A stretch of DNA of 15,441 bases from the NCBI GenBank assembly GCA_003487805.1, contig DNNE01000040.1, positions 1-15,441 on the forward strand. Direction: 5' to 3'. Below are positions 6,452-13,287 of this stretch, piece by piece. Within the stretch, counting starts at the first letter, position 1. Every line of letters begins with the position of its first letter. The translations under genes and the position numbers were made by a program. The notes below the pieces were generated by a model. The model searched no databases and had not been told where the DNA came from. It was given only the letters and a program-made list of their open reading frames with translations. The DNA comes from Blastocatellia bacterium (GTDB taxonomy: Bacteria > Acidobacteriota > Blastocatellia > Pyrinomonadales > Pyrinomonadaceae).

Positions 6452-7345
6452 GTGAAAACTCGCAGCACCAGCGCGCGATTGCCCGTCTATGGATACCTGG
6501 GGCTGGCGATCATGGTTGCAGCTGAAGCGTTGCTCTTCAGTGGCAATCAATTTGTCGGGCGCTGGTTCACGCCGATTGTCTGGACCGGCTACATACTCTT
6601 CGTCGATGCGCTCGTTCGCAAATTTAAAGGGCGATCGCTGTTAACGACAGAGCGGCTCGAATTGCTTGTCATCGTCGTCGTTTCGATCGCAGGCTGGTGG
6701 TTGTTTGAGTTTTATAACGCCCCCAGATTTTGGAATTCCGATCTTGAGCTTTGGTGGCACTATCACAATCTCGAACCGAATCTCATGCTACGCCGTGCCG
6801 GTTATGATTGGGCCTTCGCCACAATCTTTCCGCTTCTGTTCATCACAGCCGAGTTGTTCCGAGTTACGATTTTCAAGAGTTTGACCGGACGGAAGATCGA
6901 GATACGGAAACCGATTTTGGTTTTGCTGATAATGTTGGGCGCGCTCGGAGCAATCGTGCCGCTGATCTATCCATCGCCGTGGTTTGCGCCGATTGTCTGG
7001 CTCGCATTCATACTCTTGCTCGATCCAATTAATGCAATGCGCGGCTGGCCATCAATTACCGGCGACCTGGCGCGAGGCGATTGGCGACGTCTGTGGTCGC
7101 TGCTCGGGAGCGGCTTCGTTTGCGGAATTCTTTGGGAGTTCTTTAACTATTGGGCCATCTCAAAATGGACTTACACCGTGCCGTACTTTGGCAACGTGAA
7201 GCTTTTCGAGATGCCGGTGCTCGGCTTTCTTGGCTTTCCGCCGTTTGCGATTGAGTGTTGGGCCATGTACATCTTTTGTCGATCGCTCATGAGCGGTAAG
7301 GTTGATAAATCTTCCGATACGATCTGGATTGAGACGAATGCGTAA
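6452..7345 (+). CDS. Multispanning membrane protein with internal duplication, unknown function
   Basis: Integral membrane protein of 297 aa with roughly seven or eight hydrophobic segments and no signal peptide. I do not recognise a characterised family. Two halves repeat: WFTPIVWTGYILFVD (residues 38-52) with WWLFEFYN (82-89) corresponds to WFAPIVWLAFILLLD (177-191) with LWEFFNYW (227-234), an offset of about 140 residues. Each half therefore has a PIVW...D helix followed by a W-E-F-x-N helix. A conserved-looking C-terminal block, FEMPVLGFLGFPPFAIECWA, follows the second copy. The acidic residue with Asn in each half (Glu86/Asn89, Glu229/Asn232) could line a pore or active site. The GTG start at 6452 has no Shine-Dalgarno. 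The next gene overlaps its end by 8 bases, so the S58 peptidase is probably translated from the same transcript. Confidence 0.8.
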   Translation: MKTRSTSARLPVYGYLGLAIMVAAEALLFSGNQFVGRWFTPIVWTGYILFVDALVRKFKGRSLLTTERLELLVIVVVSIAGWWLFEFYNAPRFWNSDLELWWHYHNLEPNLMLRRAGYDWAFATIFPLLFITAELFRVTIFKSLTGRKIEIRKPILVLLIMLGALGAIVPLIYPSPWFAPIVWLAFILLLDPINAMRGWPSITGDLARGDWRRLWSLLGSGFVCGILWEFFNYWAISKWTYTVPYFGNVKLFEMPVLGFLGFPPFAIECWAMYIFCRSLMSGKVDKSSDTIWIETNA

Positions 7346-8582
7346 ACCCAATTCAAGAATGGTTCTGGCTGTATTTCTCGCGTGCGTCGTGATGCTTTGC
7401 ACTTCGATCGCGATGACTGGGCGGACTGTTGCTCAGGTTGGCATTTCGCATGATGTTGGCACTCCGCCGCGAATGCGGGCCCGCGAACTCGGAATCGTTG
7501 TCGGCATCCTGCCGACGGGCCCCCACAACATGATCAGCGACGTCGACGGCGTTTCGGTGGGCCACACAACTCTGATCCAGGGCGACAACGTACGCACCGG
7601 CGTGACCGCGATTCTGCCGCACGGTGGAAATCTCTTTCGCGAAAAAGTCCCGGCCGCGGTTTTCATTGGCAACGCGTTCGGAAAGCTGGCGGGCTCGACT
7701 CAGGTGAACGAACTCGGTGAGATCGAAACCCCAATCATGTTGACTTCGACCTTGAATGTGCCGCGGGTCGCTGACGCGACGATTGATTACATGCTTGGAC
7801 TGCCGGGGAATGAAGACGTGCAATCGATCAATCCACTTGTTGGCGAGACGAACGATGGGTATCTGAACGACATTCGCGGGCGTCACGTTGGCCGCGAAGA
7901 AGTTTTCGCCGCGATCAAGAACGCGCGTGGCTCCTGGTTGGTTGACGAAGGTGCGGTCGGCGCAGGTACGGGCACGGTTGCCTTCGGCTTCAAAGGCGGC
8001 ATCGGAACGTCATCGCGCAAGCTGCCGGCGTCTCTCGGCGGATACACAGTTGGGGTGCTGGTTCAGTCGAATTTCGGCGGAATTCTAACGATTAACGGCG
8101 CGCCGGTGGGGCGTGAGCTGGGCAAATATTACTTAAAGGAAGAACTCGGTTCGACAAATTCGAGTTTGGCGAACACTGCAGACGGATCGATCATGATTGT
8201 AATTGCGACTGATGCGCCGATCGATCATCGAAACCTGCAAAGGCTCGCGGCGCGATCGATGATGGGACTGGCGCGCACAGGCGCCGCCGGCTCGAATGGC
8301 AGCGGCGATTATGCCATTGCTTTTTCGACTGCTCCTGAACTTCGCATTCGAAACTCTGCCAACGCTCGCAATCAAACAACGAACGTAAAGCTGCTTTCAA
8401 ATGAAGCTATGTCGCCACTTTTCCTGGCAGTGATCGAAGCGACTGAAGAAGCAATTTACAACTCGCTTTTTCGCGCGAGCATGACCACCGGGCGCGGGCA
8501 CACCGTCGAAGCCCTGCCGATTGATCGCACGCTGGAAATTCTTCGCAGGCATGGAGCCTTGTTACAGAACCGCGAGCGGTAG
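7338..8582 (+). CDS. Secreted DmpA/BapA-type aminopeptidase (P1 family, MEROPS S58)
   Basis: N-terminal-nucleophile peptidase of 414 aa, related to DmpA (D-/L-aminopeptidase) and the beta-aminopeptidases BapA. It is made as a precursor that cleaves itself between Gly and Ser. A signal peptide is clear (basic RKPNSR, hydrophobic core, likely cut in RTVA-Q near residue 32). The P1 hallmark DVDGVSVGHTTL follows, then NGYL-like ETNDGYLNDI and GAVGAGTGTVAFGFKGGIGT. The cleavage site is TADGS-IMIVIATDAP, making Ser284 the N-terminal nucleophile of the beta chain. NGSGDYAIAF and the C-terminal IDRTLEILRRHG are also typical. ATG 7338 is chosen because it starts the signal peptide and overlaps the previous gene; the frame is open from 7302. 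The last codons and the TAG lie inside a REPIN arm (8561-8591), so the natural C-terminus was probably altered by that insertion. Confidence 0.92.
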   Translation: MRKPNSRMVLAVFLACVVMLCTSIAMTGRTVAQVGISHDVGTPPRMRARELGIVVGILPTGPHNMISDVDGVSVGHTTLIQGDNVRTGVTAILPHGGNLFREKVPAAVFIGNAFGKLAGSTQVNELGEIETPIMLTSTLNVPRVADATIDYMLGLPGNEDVQSINPLVGETNDGYLNDIRGRHVGREEVFAAIKNARGSWLVDEGAVGAGTGTVAFGFKGGIGTSSRKLPASLGGYTVGVLVQSNFGGILTINGAPVGRELGKYYLKEELGSTNSSLANTADGSIMIVIATDAPIDHRNLQRLAARSMMGLARTGAAGSNGSGDYAIAFSTAPELRIRNSANARNQTTNVKLLSNEAMSPLFLAVIEATEEAIYNSLFRASMTTGRGHTVEALPIDRTLEILRRHGALLQNRER

Positions 8583-8682
8583 CGAGCGGATCAAGCACTC
8601 GACTGTCGTTTGGACCCAGATCAATGCTCTTTGTTCAAAGTAGCTTTCTGAATCCGCTCGCTACCGCTCGCGGTTCTGTAAC
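8561..8682. repeat. REPIN-like element, family C copy 1 (overlaps the S58 peptidase 3' end)
   Basis: Positions 8561-8591 and 8652-8682 are a perfect 31-bp inverted repeat around a 60-bp spacer. The arm core CAGAACCGCGAGCGGTAGCG is related to the arms at 9659-9736 and 14114-14204, with about four differences in the 27-bp core. The left arm encodes the final LLQNRER and stop of the S58 peptidase. The right edge lies 9 bp before the GntR promoter. Confidence 0.85.
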
Positions 8683-8691
8683 GCACTTTCG

Positions 8692-8720
8692 TTGACACTC
8701 AATCAACGACTCACTAGAAT
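8692..8720 (+). promoter_or_regulatory. Strong sigma70-like promoter for the GntR-type gene
   Basis: A perfect -35 TTGACA (8692-8697), a 17-base spacer and -10 TAGAAT (8715-8720, 5 of 6). The predicted start near 8727 leaves about 26 leader bases before the TTG start codon. This is the best promoter in the window by consensus. Confidence 0.65.
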
Positions 8721-8752
8721 ACGCCCCACTCAAAAACACGGAGGACAATCGA

Positions 8753-9052
8753 TTGGCTCTCAAAATTCGAATCAACAGGAAAAGTGTCGAATCAATGACA
8801 CGACAACTCACGGATCAATTAGGCAGCTTGATCGGCGAGGGCGCATTGGCGGTTGGCAGCTTGCTTCCCAGTGAGCGCACACTCGCAAATTCACTCGGCA
8901 TCGCGCGAAACGTGGTGCGGGGAAGTTATGAGTATCTCGAGAAGGCCGGCATCATTCAGCGTGAGGGTAGAAAAGGCCGGCGGGTTCGCGCGAAGACCTC
9001 GCGAAAGACGACCGCTACCAGGAGCGTGAAGAAAGCAGTTAAGAAGAGATAG
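8753..9052 (+). CDS. Small stand-alone GntR-type winged-helix regulator with basic tail
   Basis: DNA-binding protein of 99 aa consisting of one GntR winged helix and a basic C-terminal extension. The GntR signature is clear: SLIGEGALAVGSLLPSERTL, then LANSLGIARNVVRGSYEYL and the wing EKAGIIQREGRKGRRV. There is no effector-binding domain (FCD, UTRA, or the YtrA dimerisation helices of usual length). Residues 71-99 hold 14 Lys or Arg out of 29, resembling a histone-like tail. The TTG start is supported by an excellent Shine-Dalgarno (GGAGGA at 8740-8745, seven bases away) and by the upstream promoter; other frames lack these. It is a single-gene unit, with convergent GNAT downstream. The regulatory target is unknown. 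Autoregulation is plausible but no operator is identified. Confidence 0.85.
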   Translation: MALKIRINRKSVESMTRQLTDQLGSLIGEGALAVGSLLPSERTLANSLGIARNVVRGSYEYLEKAGIIQREGRKGRRVRAKTSRKTTATRSVKKAVKKR

Positions 9053-9128
9053 CCCTCCGCGTCCTGTAAAGTATTCGATTTGCTCTACCTCGCACACCGT
9101 ATGACACGCTAGCCCTTCGTATCGACCA

Positions 9129-9176
9129 CCCCACGCGGGATGCCCGCGCGGGGACCCGGGTTAGTAGCTACCCGGG
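9129..9176. terminator. Tandem GC-rich hairpins between convergent genes
   Basis: Hairpin 1 pairs 9129-9139 with 9143-9153 (10 of 11 pairs, three-base loop). Hairpin 2 pairs CCCGGGT (9155-9161) with ACCCGGG (9170-9176) around an eight-base loop that carries the first two bases of the GNAT stop codon on the plus strand. They lie 76 bp after the GntR stop and overlap the end of the GNAT gene, so they could end transcription from both sides. No T run follows, so a REP-type palindrome is the alternative. Confidence 0.5.
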
Positions 9177-9635
9177 CAGCCACTCCATTTGAAAATGCGT
9201 CCCCGTTTCGCTGGTGCGCCTGAACCCCAGGCGCTCTAACAAATTAACGGCGCGATTGAATCTGATCACCTGTAGACGCAGCGGAAGGTTAGCCGGTCGC
9301 GCTTGCTCCTGAAGTTGTTGAATGAGAAGCGTTCCCACGCCCTGATTTCGATAGTCGGCAAGCAACACCAAATCGACGCAGCGAATTTCATCTGCGCGTG
9401 TTTCGACGGATAACCGGCCGATTGGTTTGCCGCTCATCAGCACGAGTTGATCGCTCGTGTGCTCATGATCTGTCTGAAGATTACGCTGAGCTACGTACTG
9501 CATCTCGAGAAACTCACTGATCCGATCTTCATCCCAACCAAGCCCGCGCAGATCGTCGCCGCGGCTGCTCTTGTAGAGTTCAATCAGGAAGTCTTCGTCC
9601 GTTTCGGCAACCGGCCGCAGGGTGATCGATTCCAT
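9168..9635 (-). CDS. GNAT-family N-acetyltransferase
   Basis: Predicted acetyl-CoA-dependent N-acyltransferase, 155 aa, a single GNAT domain of normal size. Motif A is visible as VDLVLLADYRNQGVGTLLIQ, with the pyrophosphate-binding R-N-Q-G-V-G-T loop at residues 96-102. The C-terminal FNRAVNLLERLGFRRTSETG is the usual motif B region that closes the CoA site. The substrate cannot be predicted. The last residues (EWLPG) and the TAG are encoded by a GC-rich hairpin (9155-9176). The ATG at 9635 has no clear Shine-Dalgarno. Upstream, a REPIN (9659-9736) lies between this gene and the divergent S9 peptidase. No operon partner. Confidence 0.9.
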   Translation of the reverse strand: MESITLRPVAETDEDFLIELYKSSRGDDLRGLGWDEDRISEFLEMQYVAQRNLQTDHEHTSDQLVLMSGKPIGRLSVETRADEIRCVDLVLLADYRNQGVGTLLIQQLQEQARPANLPLRLQVIRFNRAVNLLERLGFRRTSETGTHFQMEWLPG

Positions 9636-9658
9636 TGGCGCGATTCTAAACCAATGAG

Positions 9659-9736
9659 GTCAGAACCGGGAGCGATAGCGACCGGGTAATGTGTTGAGTT
9701 GACCGCGACCCGGTCGCTATCGCTCCCGGTTCTGAC
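9659..9736. repeat. REPIN-like element, family C copy 2
   Basis: Positions 9659-9687 and 9708-9736 are a perfect 29-bp inverted repeat (arm begins GTCAGAACCGGGAGCGATAG) with a 20-bp spacer. The arms match the copy at 14114-14204 except for one base, which is A here and T there in both arms. It occupies nearly half of the 190-bp divergent space between the GNAT and S9 genes and leaves about 90 bp for the S9 promoter, where only a weak candidate -10 (GATAAT, 9773-9778) was seen. Confidence 0.85.
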
Positions 9737-9825
9737 TGCATAACGCCAGTCGCGCCGGTCCATCAAACATGCGATAATCAGGCTCAAGCTTTCCCGCACA
9801 ACTAGAAATTCTTACGAGGTACGAC

Positions 9826-11865
9826 ATGAAACGTCTCTTTGCTGTCCTGGTTATTAGTTTGTTTGCGTTCGCAGCGCTTGTATCCGCGCAGGAGCGTCGC
9901 TTTACGATTGACGATTTGTTGAAGGTCCGCCGCGTCGGGGATCCGCAAGTCTCGCCCAAAAGTGATTTCGTCGCCTTCACGATTACTGATGTAGACAAGG
10001 TCGCTAACAAAAGCACGACGCAGATTTATTTGGTGCCGCTCAGTGGCGGAGAGCCGCGCCAGCTGACTAACGATGAACATTCGTCTTCCAGTCCGCGGTG
10101 GTCGCCCGAGGGCGACAGGCTCGCTTTTATTTCCGCGCGTGATGGTGAAGATCAAATCTGGACCATCGATGTTTCCAGTGGCGCGCTTAAGAAGATCACG
10201 ACACTCTCAACCGGCGCCGGCGATCCGGTCTGGTCGCCAGACGGAAATTGGATCGCGTTCGCTTCCGACATCTATCCCGAGTGTCTGGACGACGCCTGTA
10301 ACAAACGGCGAGCCGATGAAGTGGCGGCGAGCAAAGTCAAAGCTCACGTTGCAACCCGTCTCCTATTCCGCCATTGGAAAGCGTGGAAAGAAGGAATGCG
10401 AACGCATGTATTCGTTGTCCCTTCGGGGGGCGGGGAAGCAAAAGACAATACACCGGGCGATTACGATGCCCCACCGTTCAGCCTCGGTGGACCAACGGAT
10501 TACGCGTTTTCGCCGGACTCGAAAGAGCTCGCCGTCGTCAGCAATCACGACAAGGTTGAAGCGACTTCGACGAACGCCGATATTTGGTTGATTTCGGTGC
10601 GCGGTGGCACACCGCGAAACATCACCGCGGCCAATCATGGCTATGACGGGTCGCCGCAGTTTTCTCCCGACGGCCGTTTTATCGCTTATCGATCCCAGGC
10701 CACACCCGGTTATGAAAGCGATCGCTTCCGTTTGATGCTCTACGATCGAAGGACAAATCAATCGCGATCGTTGAGTGAATCGCTCGATTCGTGGGTTGAT
10801 GAGTTTGCTTTCGCGCCGGACAGTAAGACGATCTACCTGGCGGCTGAAGAGCGGGGAAAATCGCCGATTTATTCGGTGGCCGTGACTGGTGGGCCAGTCC
10901 GAAAGCTTGTCGGCGAAGGCGTCAACGGCGACATTCATCCGACGAATGATGGCCACGCTTTAGTTTTCTCTCGCAGCAGCATGACTAAACCGAGCGAGAT
11001 CTATCGTGCGAACGCTGACGGCAGCGGCGTCACCACGCTGACTACGACCAACGATGCGTTTGTCTCTTCATTCAAACTGCAACCGGCAGAGGAAGTGACC
11101 TGGACAGGCGGCCTGGGCGCGAAGGTTGCCGGCTGGATCGTGAAGCCCGCGAATTTCAATCCACGCAAAAAATATCCGCTGGTTGTTTTGATTCACGGTG
11201 GCCCGCAGGGCGCGTGGAACGACAACTGGGGTTATCGCTGGAACCCGCAAATTTACGCGGGCGACGGTTACGTTGCGTTCCTGCCGAATCCGCGCGGCTC
11301 AACTGGTTACGGACAAAAGTTTGTCGCTGATATTTCCGGTGACTGGGGCGGCAAGGTTTTCACGGACATCAGTAACGGCGTGGCCATGGCGGCGAATCTT
11401 CCGTATATCGATAAGAACCATATCGGCGCCGCGGGCGCGAGTTACGGTGGCTACATGATCGATTGGATCGAAGGCCACAACAACGATCCGCGCTTTCATT
11501 ACAAGGTGCTGGTGTCGCACGACGGCGTTTACAATCTCACCAGCATGACCGGCGTCACCGAGGAACTCTGGTTCACTGACTGGGAATTCAAGGGCACACC
11601 GTGGACCAACAAAGCGATGTACGAACGCTGGTCGCCGCACAATTTTGTGCAGAACTTTCAGACGCCGATCTTGATTATCACGAACACGCTCGATTATCGC
11701 GTACCGGAAGGCGAAGGCCTGCAGCTCTTCACCGCGGTGCAACGGATGGGCGTTGAATCAAAGCTCGTCGATTTTCCTGATGAAGGACATTGGGTCGGGA
11801 AGCCGGCCAACTCTGCTTTCTGGCACAAGACCGTTCTGGATTGGCTGGATAAGCACTTGAAGTAA
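9826..11865 (+). CDS. Secreted S9-family peptidase (prolyl oligopeptidase / DPP-like)
   Basis: Serine peptidase of 679 aa, predicted to act outside the cytoplasm on short peptides. A signal peptide (MKRLFAV..., cut near LVSA-Q, residues 21-22) is followed by a WD40/TolB-type beta-propeller. Propeller strands recur as PRWSPEGDRLAFIS, PVWSPDGNWIAFAS, YAFSPDSKELAVVS and PQFSPDGRFIAYRS. From about residue 420 comes an alpha/beta-hydrolase domain with VLIHGGPQGAW and NPRGSTGYGQ. The triad is Ser539 in GASYGGYM, Asp623 in NTLDYRVP and His655 in DEGHWVGKP. The layout and the NSAFWHKTVLDWLDKHL ending resemble acylaminoacyl-peptidase or dipeptidyl-peptidase 5, but the exact specificity is not established. 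The ATG has a GAGG Shine-Dalgarno (9812-9819 region). Two poor frames on the opposite strand within it are shadows. Confidence 0.95.
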   Translation: MKRLFAVLVISLFAFAALVSAQERRFTIDDLLKVRRVGDPQVSPKSDFVAFTITDVDKVANKSTTQIYLVPLSGGEPRQLTNDEHSSSSPRWSPEGDRLAFISARDGEDQIWTIDVSSGALKKITTLSTGAGDPVWSPDGNWIAFASDIYPECLDDACNKRRADEVAASKVKAHVATRLLFRHWKAWKEGMRTHVFVVPSGGGEAKDNTPGDYDAPPFSLGGPTDYAFSPDSKELAVVSNHDKVEATSTNADIWLISVRGGTPRNITAANHGYDGSPQFSPDGRFIAYRSQATPGYESDRFRLMLYDRRTNQSRSLSESLDSWVDEFAFAPDSKTIYLAAEERGKSPIYSVAVTGGPVRKLVGEGVNGDIHPTNDGHALVFSRSSMTKPSEIYRANADGSGVTTLTTTNDAFVSSFKLQPAEEVTWTGGLGAKVAGWIVKPANFNPRKKYPLVVLIHGGPQGAWNDNWGYRWNPQIYAGDGYVAFLPNPRGSTGYGQKFVADISGDWGGKVFTDISNGVAMAANLPYIDKNHIGAAGASYGGYMIDWIEGHNNDPRFHYKVLVSHDGVYNLTSMTGVTEELWFTDWEFKGTPWTNKAMYERWSPHNFVQNFQTPILIITNTLDYRVPEGEGLQLFTAVQRMGVESKLVDFPDEGHWVGKPANSAFWHKTVLDWLDKHLK

Positions 11866-11878
11866 GACGAATGAAGCC

Positions 11879-11961
11879 GCCACAGATAAACACGGATGTC
11901 ACAGATAAGACTAACCAAACCGTTCGGTTTTAATCGGTGTCTATCTGTGAAAATCTGTGGC
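11879..11961. repeat. Degenerate CACAGAT-type inverted repeat after the S9 gene
   Basis: GCCACAGAT (11879-11887) is inverted at 11953-11961, and the words CACAGAT, CACGGAT, TCTGTG and ATCTGTG recur between them. This is a dispersed palindromic repeat style seen in several bacterial phyla. Its centre holds a small stem, AAACC-GTTC-GGTTT followed by TTAAT (11917-11932), which could act as a weak terminator for the S9 gene. The repeat ends 21 bp before the next start codon. Confidence 0.55.
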
Positions 11962-11981
11962 TCGCTTGATCGGAGGTCTCC

Positions 11982-12431
11982 ATGCCAGGTTGGCTGAAAG
12001 CTCTACTAATCGTCGCGATTATCGTGGTGCTGCTTATTATCGGCGTTGTCGGCGCCGGCGCCATTTGGTGGATGAAAAACAAAGATGCGTTGATGGCTCG
12101 CGCGAAGGAGGTCGTCGCGGAAGGCCGTGACTTTGGTGGCCACAGCGACAATCAGGGTTGCGTCGATGAAAGTGTCGTGCGCTATAAGAAGGAACCGGGA
12201 ATGTCATCGGCGTTCTCAGCGAGCATTTTCATGCGCACCTGTTTGGACGCGAGCCGCGCGACGCCGGGCTTTTGCGATGACGTGCCGAGAGCGACTGAAT
12301 TCATGAAGGGCGCCCAGTGGCGCATGGACCAATGTCGCCGCATTGATCTTTCCGGCGATCGCTATTGCCAACAATTGTTCCAGCCGGTGCAGCAGTTCTG
12401 TGAAATGAAAGCTTCCCCTCGTAAGCAGTGA
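11982..12431 (+). CDS. Small membrane-anchored six-cysteine protein, unknown function
   Basis: 149 aa with a single N-terminal hydrophobic helix (about residues 5-30, LLIVAIIVVLLIIGVVGAGA) and then a soluble domain. I do not recognise the family. The soluble part has six cysteines (60, 87, 98, 118, 129, 140), spaced 11 residues apart in three cases, which suggests three disulfides and an extracytoplasmic location. The even cysteine number with the anchor is consistent with a type II-like membrane protein. Translation is well supported by GGAGG placed just before the ATG (11971-11975). It follows the S9 peptidase by 116 bp and is in the same direction as the DUF2071 gene 60 bp downstream. Whether they form a unit is uncertain because a repeat lies in between. 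Confidence 0.8.
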   Translation: MPGWLKALLIVAIIVVLLIIGVVGAGAIWWMKNKDALMARAKEVVAEGRDFGGHSDNQGCVDESVVRYKKEPGMSSAFSASIFMRTCLDASRATPGFCDDVPRATEFMKGAQWRMDQCRRIDLSGDRYCQQLFQPVQQFCEMKASPRKQ

Positions 12432-12491
12432 GCATCGTGAAGCGAGTGGCAAACGAAACCCGCTGAGCGTTCTTTATCTCTACAACTTCTG

Positions 12492-13238
12492 ATGAGCAAA
12501 TCACACCTGACCGATCTCGAGAGACTGGCAATTCGCGAGCGGCCCAAAGGGCAGCCGCTCATGCATCAGGCCTGGGGCAAGCTGCTCTTCATGCACTGGC
12601 GAATTGAAGAGCGCGAGTTGCGCCCGTTGATTCCGCAAGGCCTTGAGATCGATACCTTCGATGGCACGGCGTGGATTGGAATCATTCCGTTCACGATGTG
12701 GGACATCAGGGCGTTGCCGCCGTATCTTCCAGCGCTGCCCGGTCTAAGTGCTTTTCATGAGCTGAACATGCGGACCTACGTTCACTACGACGGAGTGCCG
12801 GGTGTCTGGTTCTTTTCGCTTGATTGTAACAGCGCCTCGGCAGTGATGGGCGCCCGTACGTTTTATCACCTGCCGTATTACAACGCGGAAATCGATCTGA
12901 AGCAGAGCGGCGACATGATTGACTATGCTGTTGAACGAACTGATAGGCCGCTCGCGAATTTCAACGGCTCATGGAATATTGGCGAGACAATTCCTTTCTC
13001 GCATCCTGATTCATTAGAGTTCTTTCTCACTGAACGCTACTGCCTTTACAGCGAAAGAGACGGTGGCTTGTATCGCGCGCGCATCTTTCATCAGCCGTGG
13101 CCGCTGCAAAAAGCAACGATGAACTCGTGGGACTCGACGATGATTGAGTCGCTGGGTTTGAAGTCGCGGGCAGGTGAACCGGTGCTGAATTACGCCGAAT
13201 CGCTTGAGGTGGACATCTGGGCGATCAAGAGGTTGTAG
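12492..13238 (+). CDS. DUF2071 / YqjF-family protein
   Basis: Cytosolic protein of 248 aa matching the DUF2071 (COG3361, YqjF-like) family, whose fold is related to acetoacetate decarboxylase but whose function is unknown. Family landmarks are the N-terminal LLFMHWRIEERELRPLIPQG, the block GTAWIGIIPFTMWDIRALPP, ELNMRTYVHYDGVPGVWFFS with LDCNSASAVMGARTFYHLPY, and the C-terminal DIW that ends the domain. Length is normal. No Shine-Dalgarno is evident. An in-frame upstream start was not found within the 60-bp gap. The TAG stop (13236-13238) is followed within four bases by a REP-like double hairpin shared with the convergent methyltransferase. Confidence 0.9.
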   Translation: MSKSHLTDLERLAIRERPKGQPLMHQAWGKLLFMHWRIEERELRPLIPQGLEIDTFDGTAWIGIIPFTMWDIRALPPYLPALPGLSAFHELNMRTYVHYDGVPGVWFFSLDCNSASAVMGARTFYHLPYYNAEIDLKQSGDMIDYAVERTDRPLANFNGSWNIGETIPFSHPDSLEFFLTERYCLYSERDGGLYRARIFHQPWPLQKATMNSWDSTMIESLGLKSRAGEPVLNYAESLEVDIWAIKRL

Positions 13239-13241
13239 CTT

Positions 13242-13286
13242 GGTACGCAGGCCGCTGGCCTGCTGCACGCCAGAGGCGTGCGCACC
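13242..13286. terminator. Double hairpin between convergent genes (REP-like)
   Basis: Two perfect 7-bp stems with 3-base loops stand back to back: GCAGGCC-GCT-GGCCTGC (13247-13263) and GCACGCC-AGA-GGCGTGC (13265-13281). They are flanked by GGTACGC and GCGCACC, which pair imperfectly. It sits between the stops of the DUF2071 gene (13238) and the methyltransferase (13288), so a bidirectional termination or transcript-protection role is likely. No T tract is present. Confidence 0.6.
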
Positions 13287-13287
13287 G

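Noticed and set aside
6353..6550. N-terminal extension of MalQ upstream of GTG 6352
   Set aside because: It contains a REP palindrome, runs into the divergent gene, and is not part of the GH77 domain.
10363..10956. 197-aa open frame on the minus strand inside the S9 peptidase gene
   Set aside because: It overlaps the propeller region of a clearly real gene and its Arg/Ile-rich composition is typical of a shadow frame.
11299..11742. 147-aa open frame on the minus strand across the S9 catalytic domain
   Set aside because: The opposite strand encodes the conserved catalytic domain, and the minus-strand protein shows no family feature.
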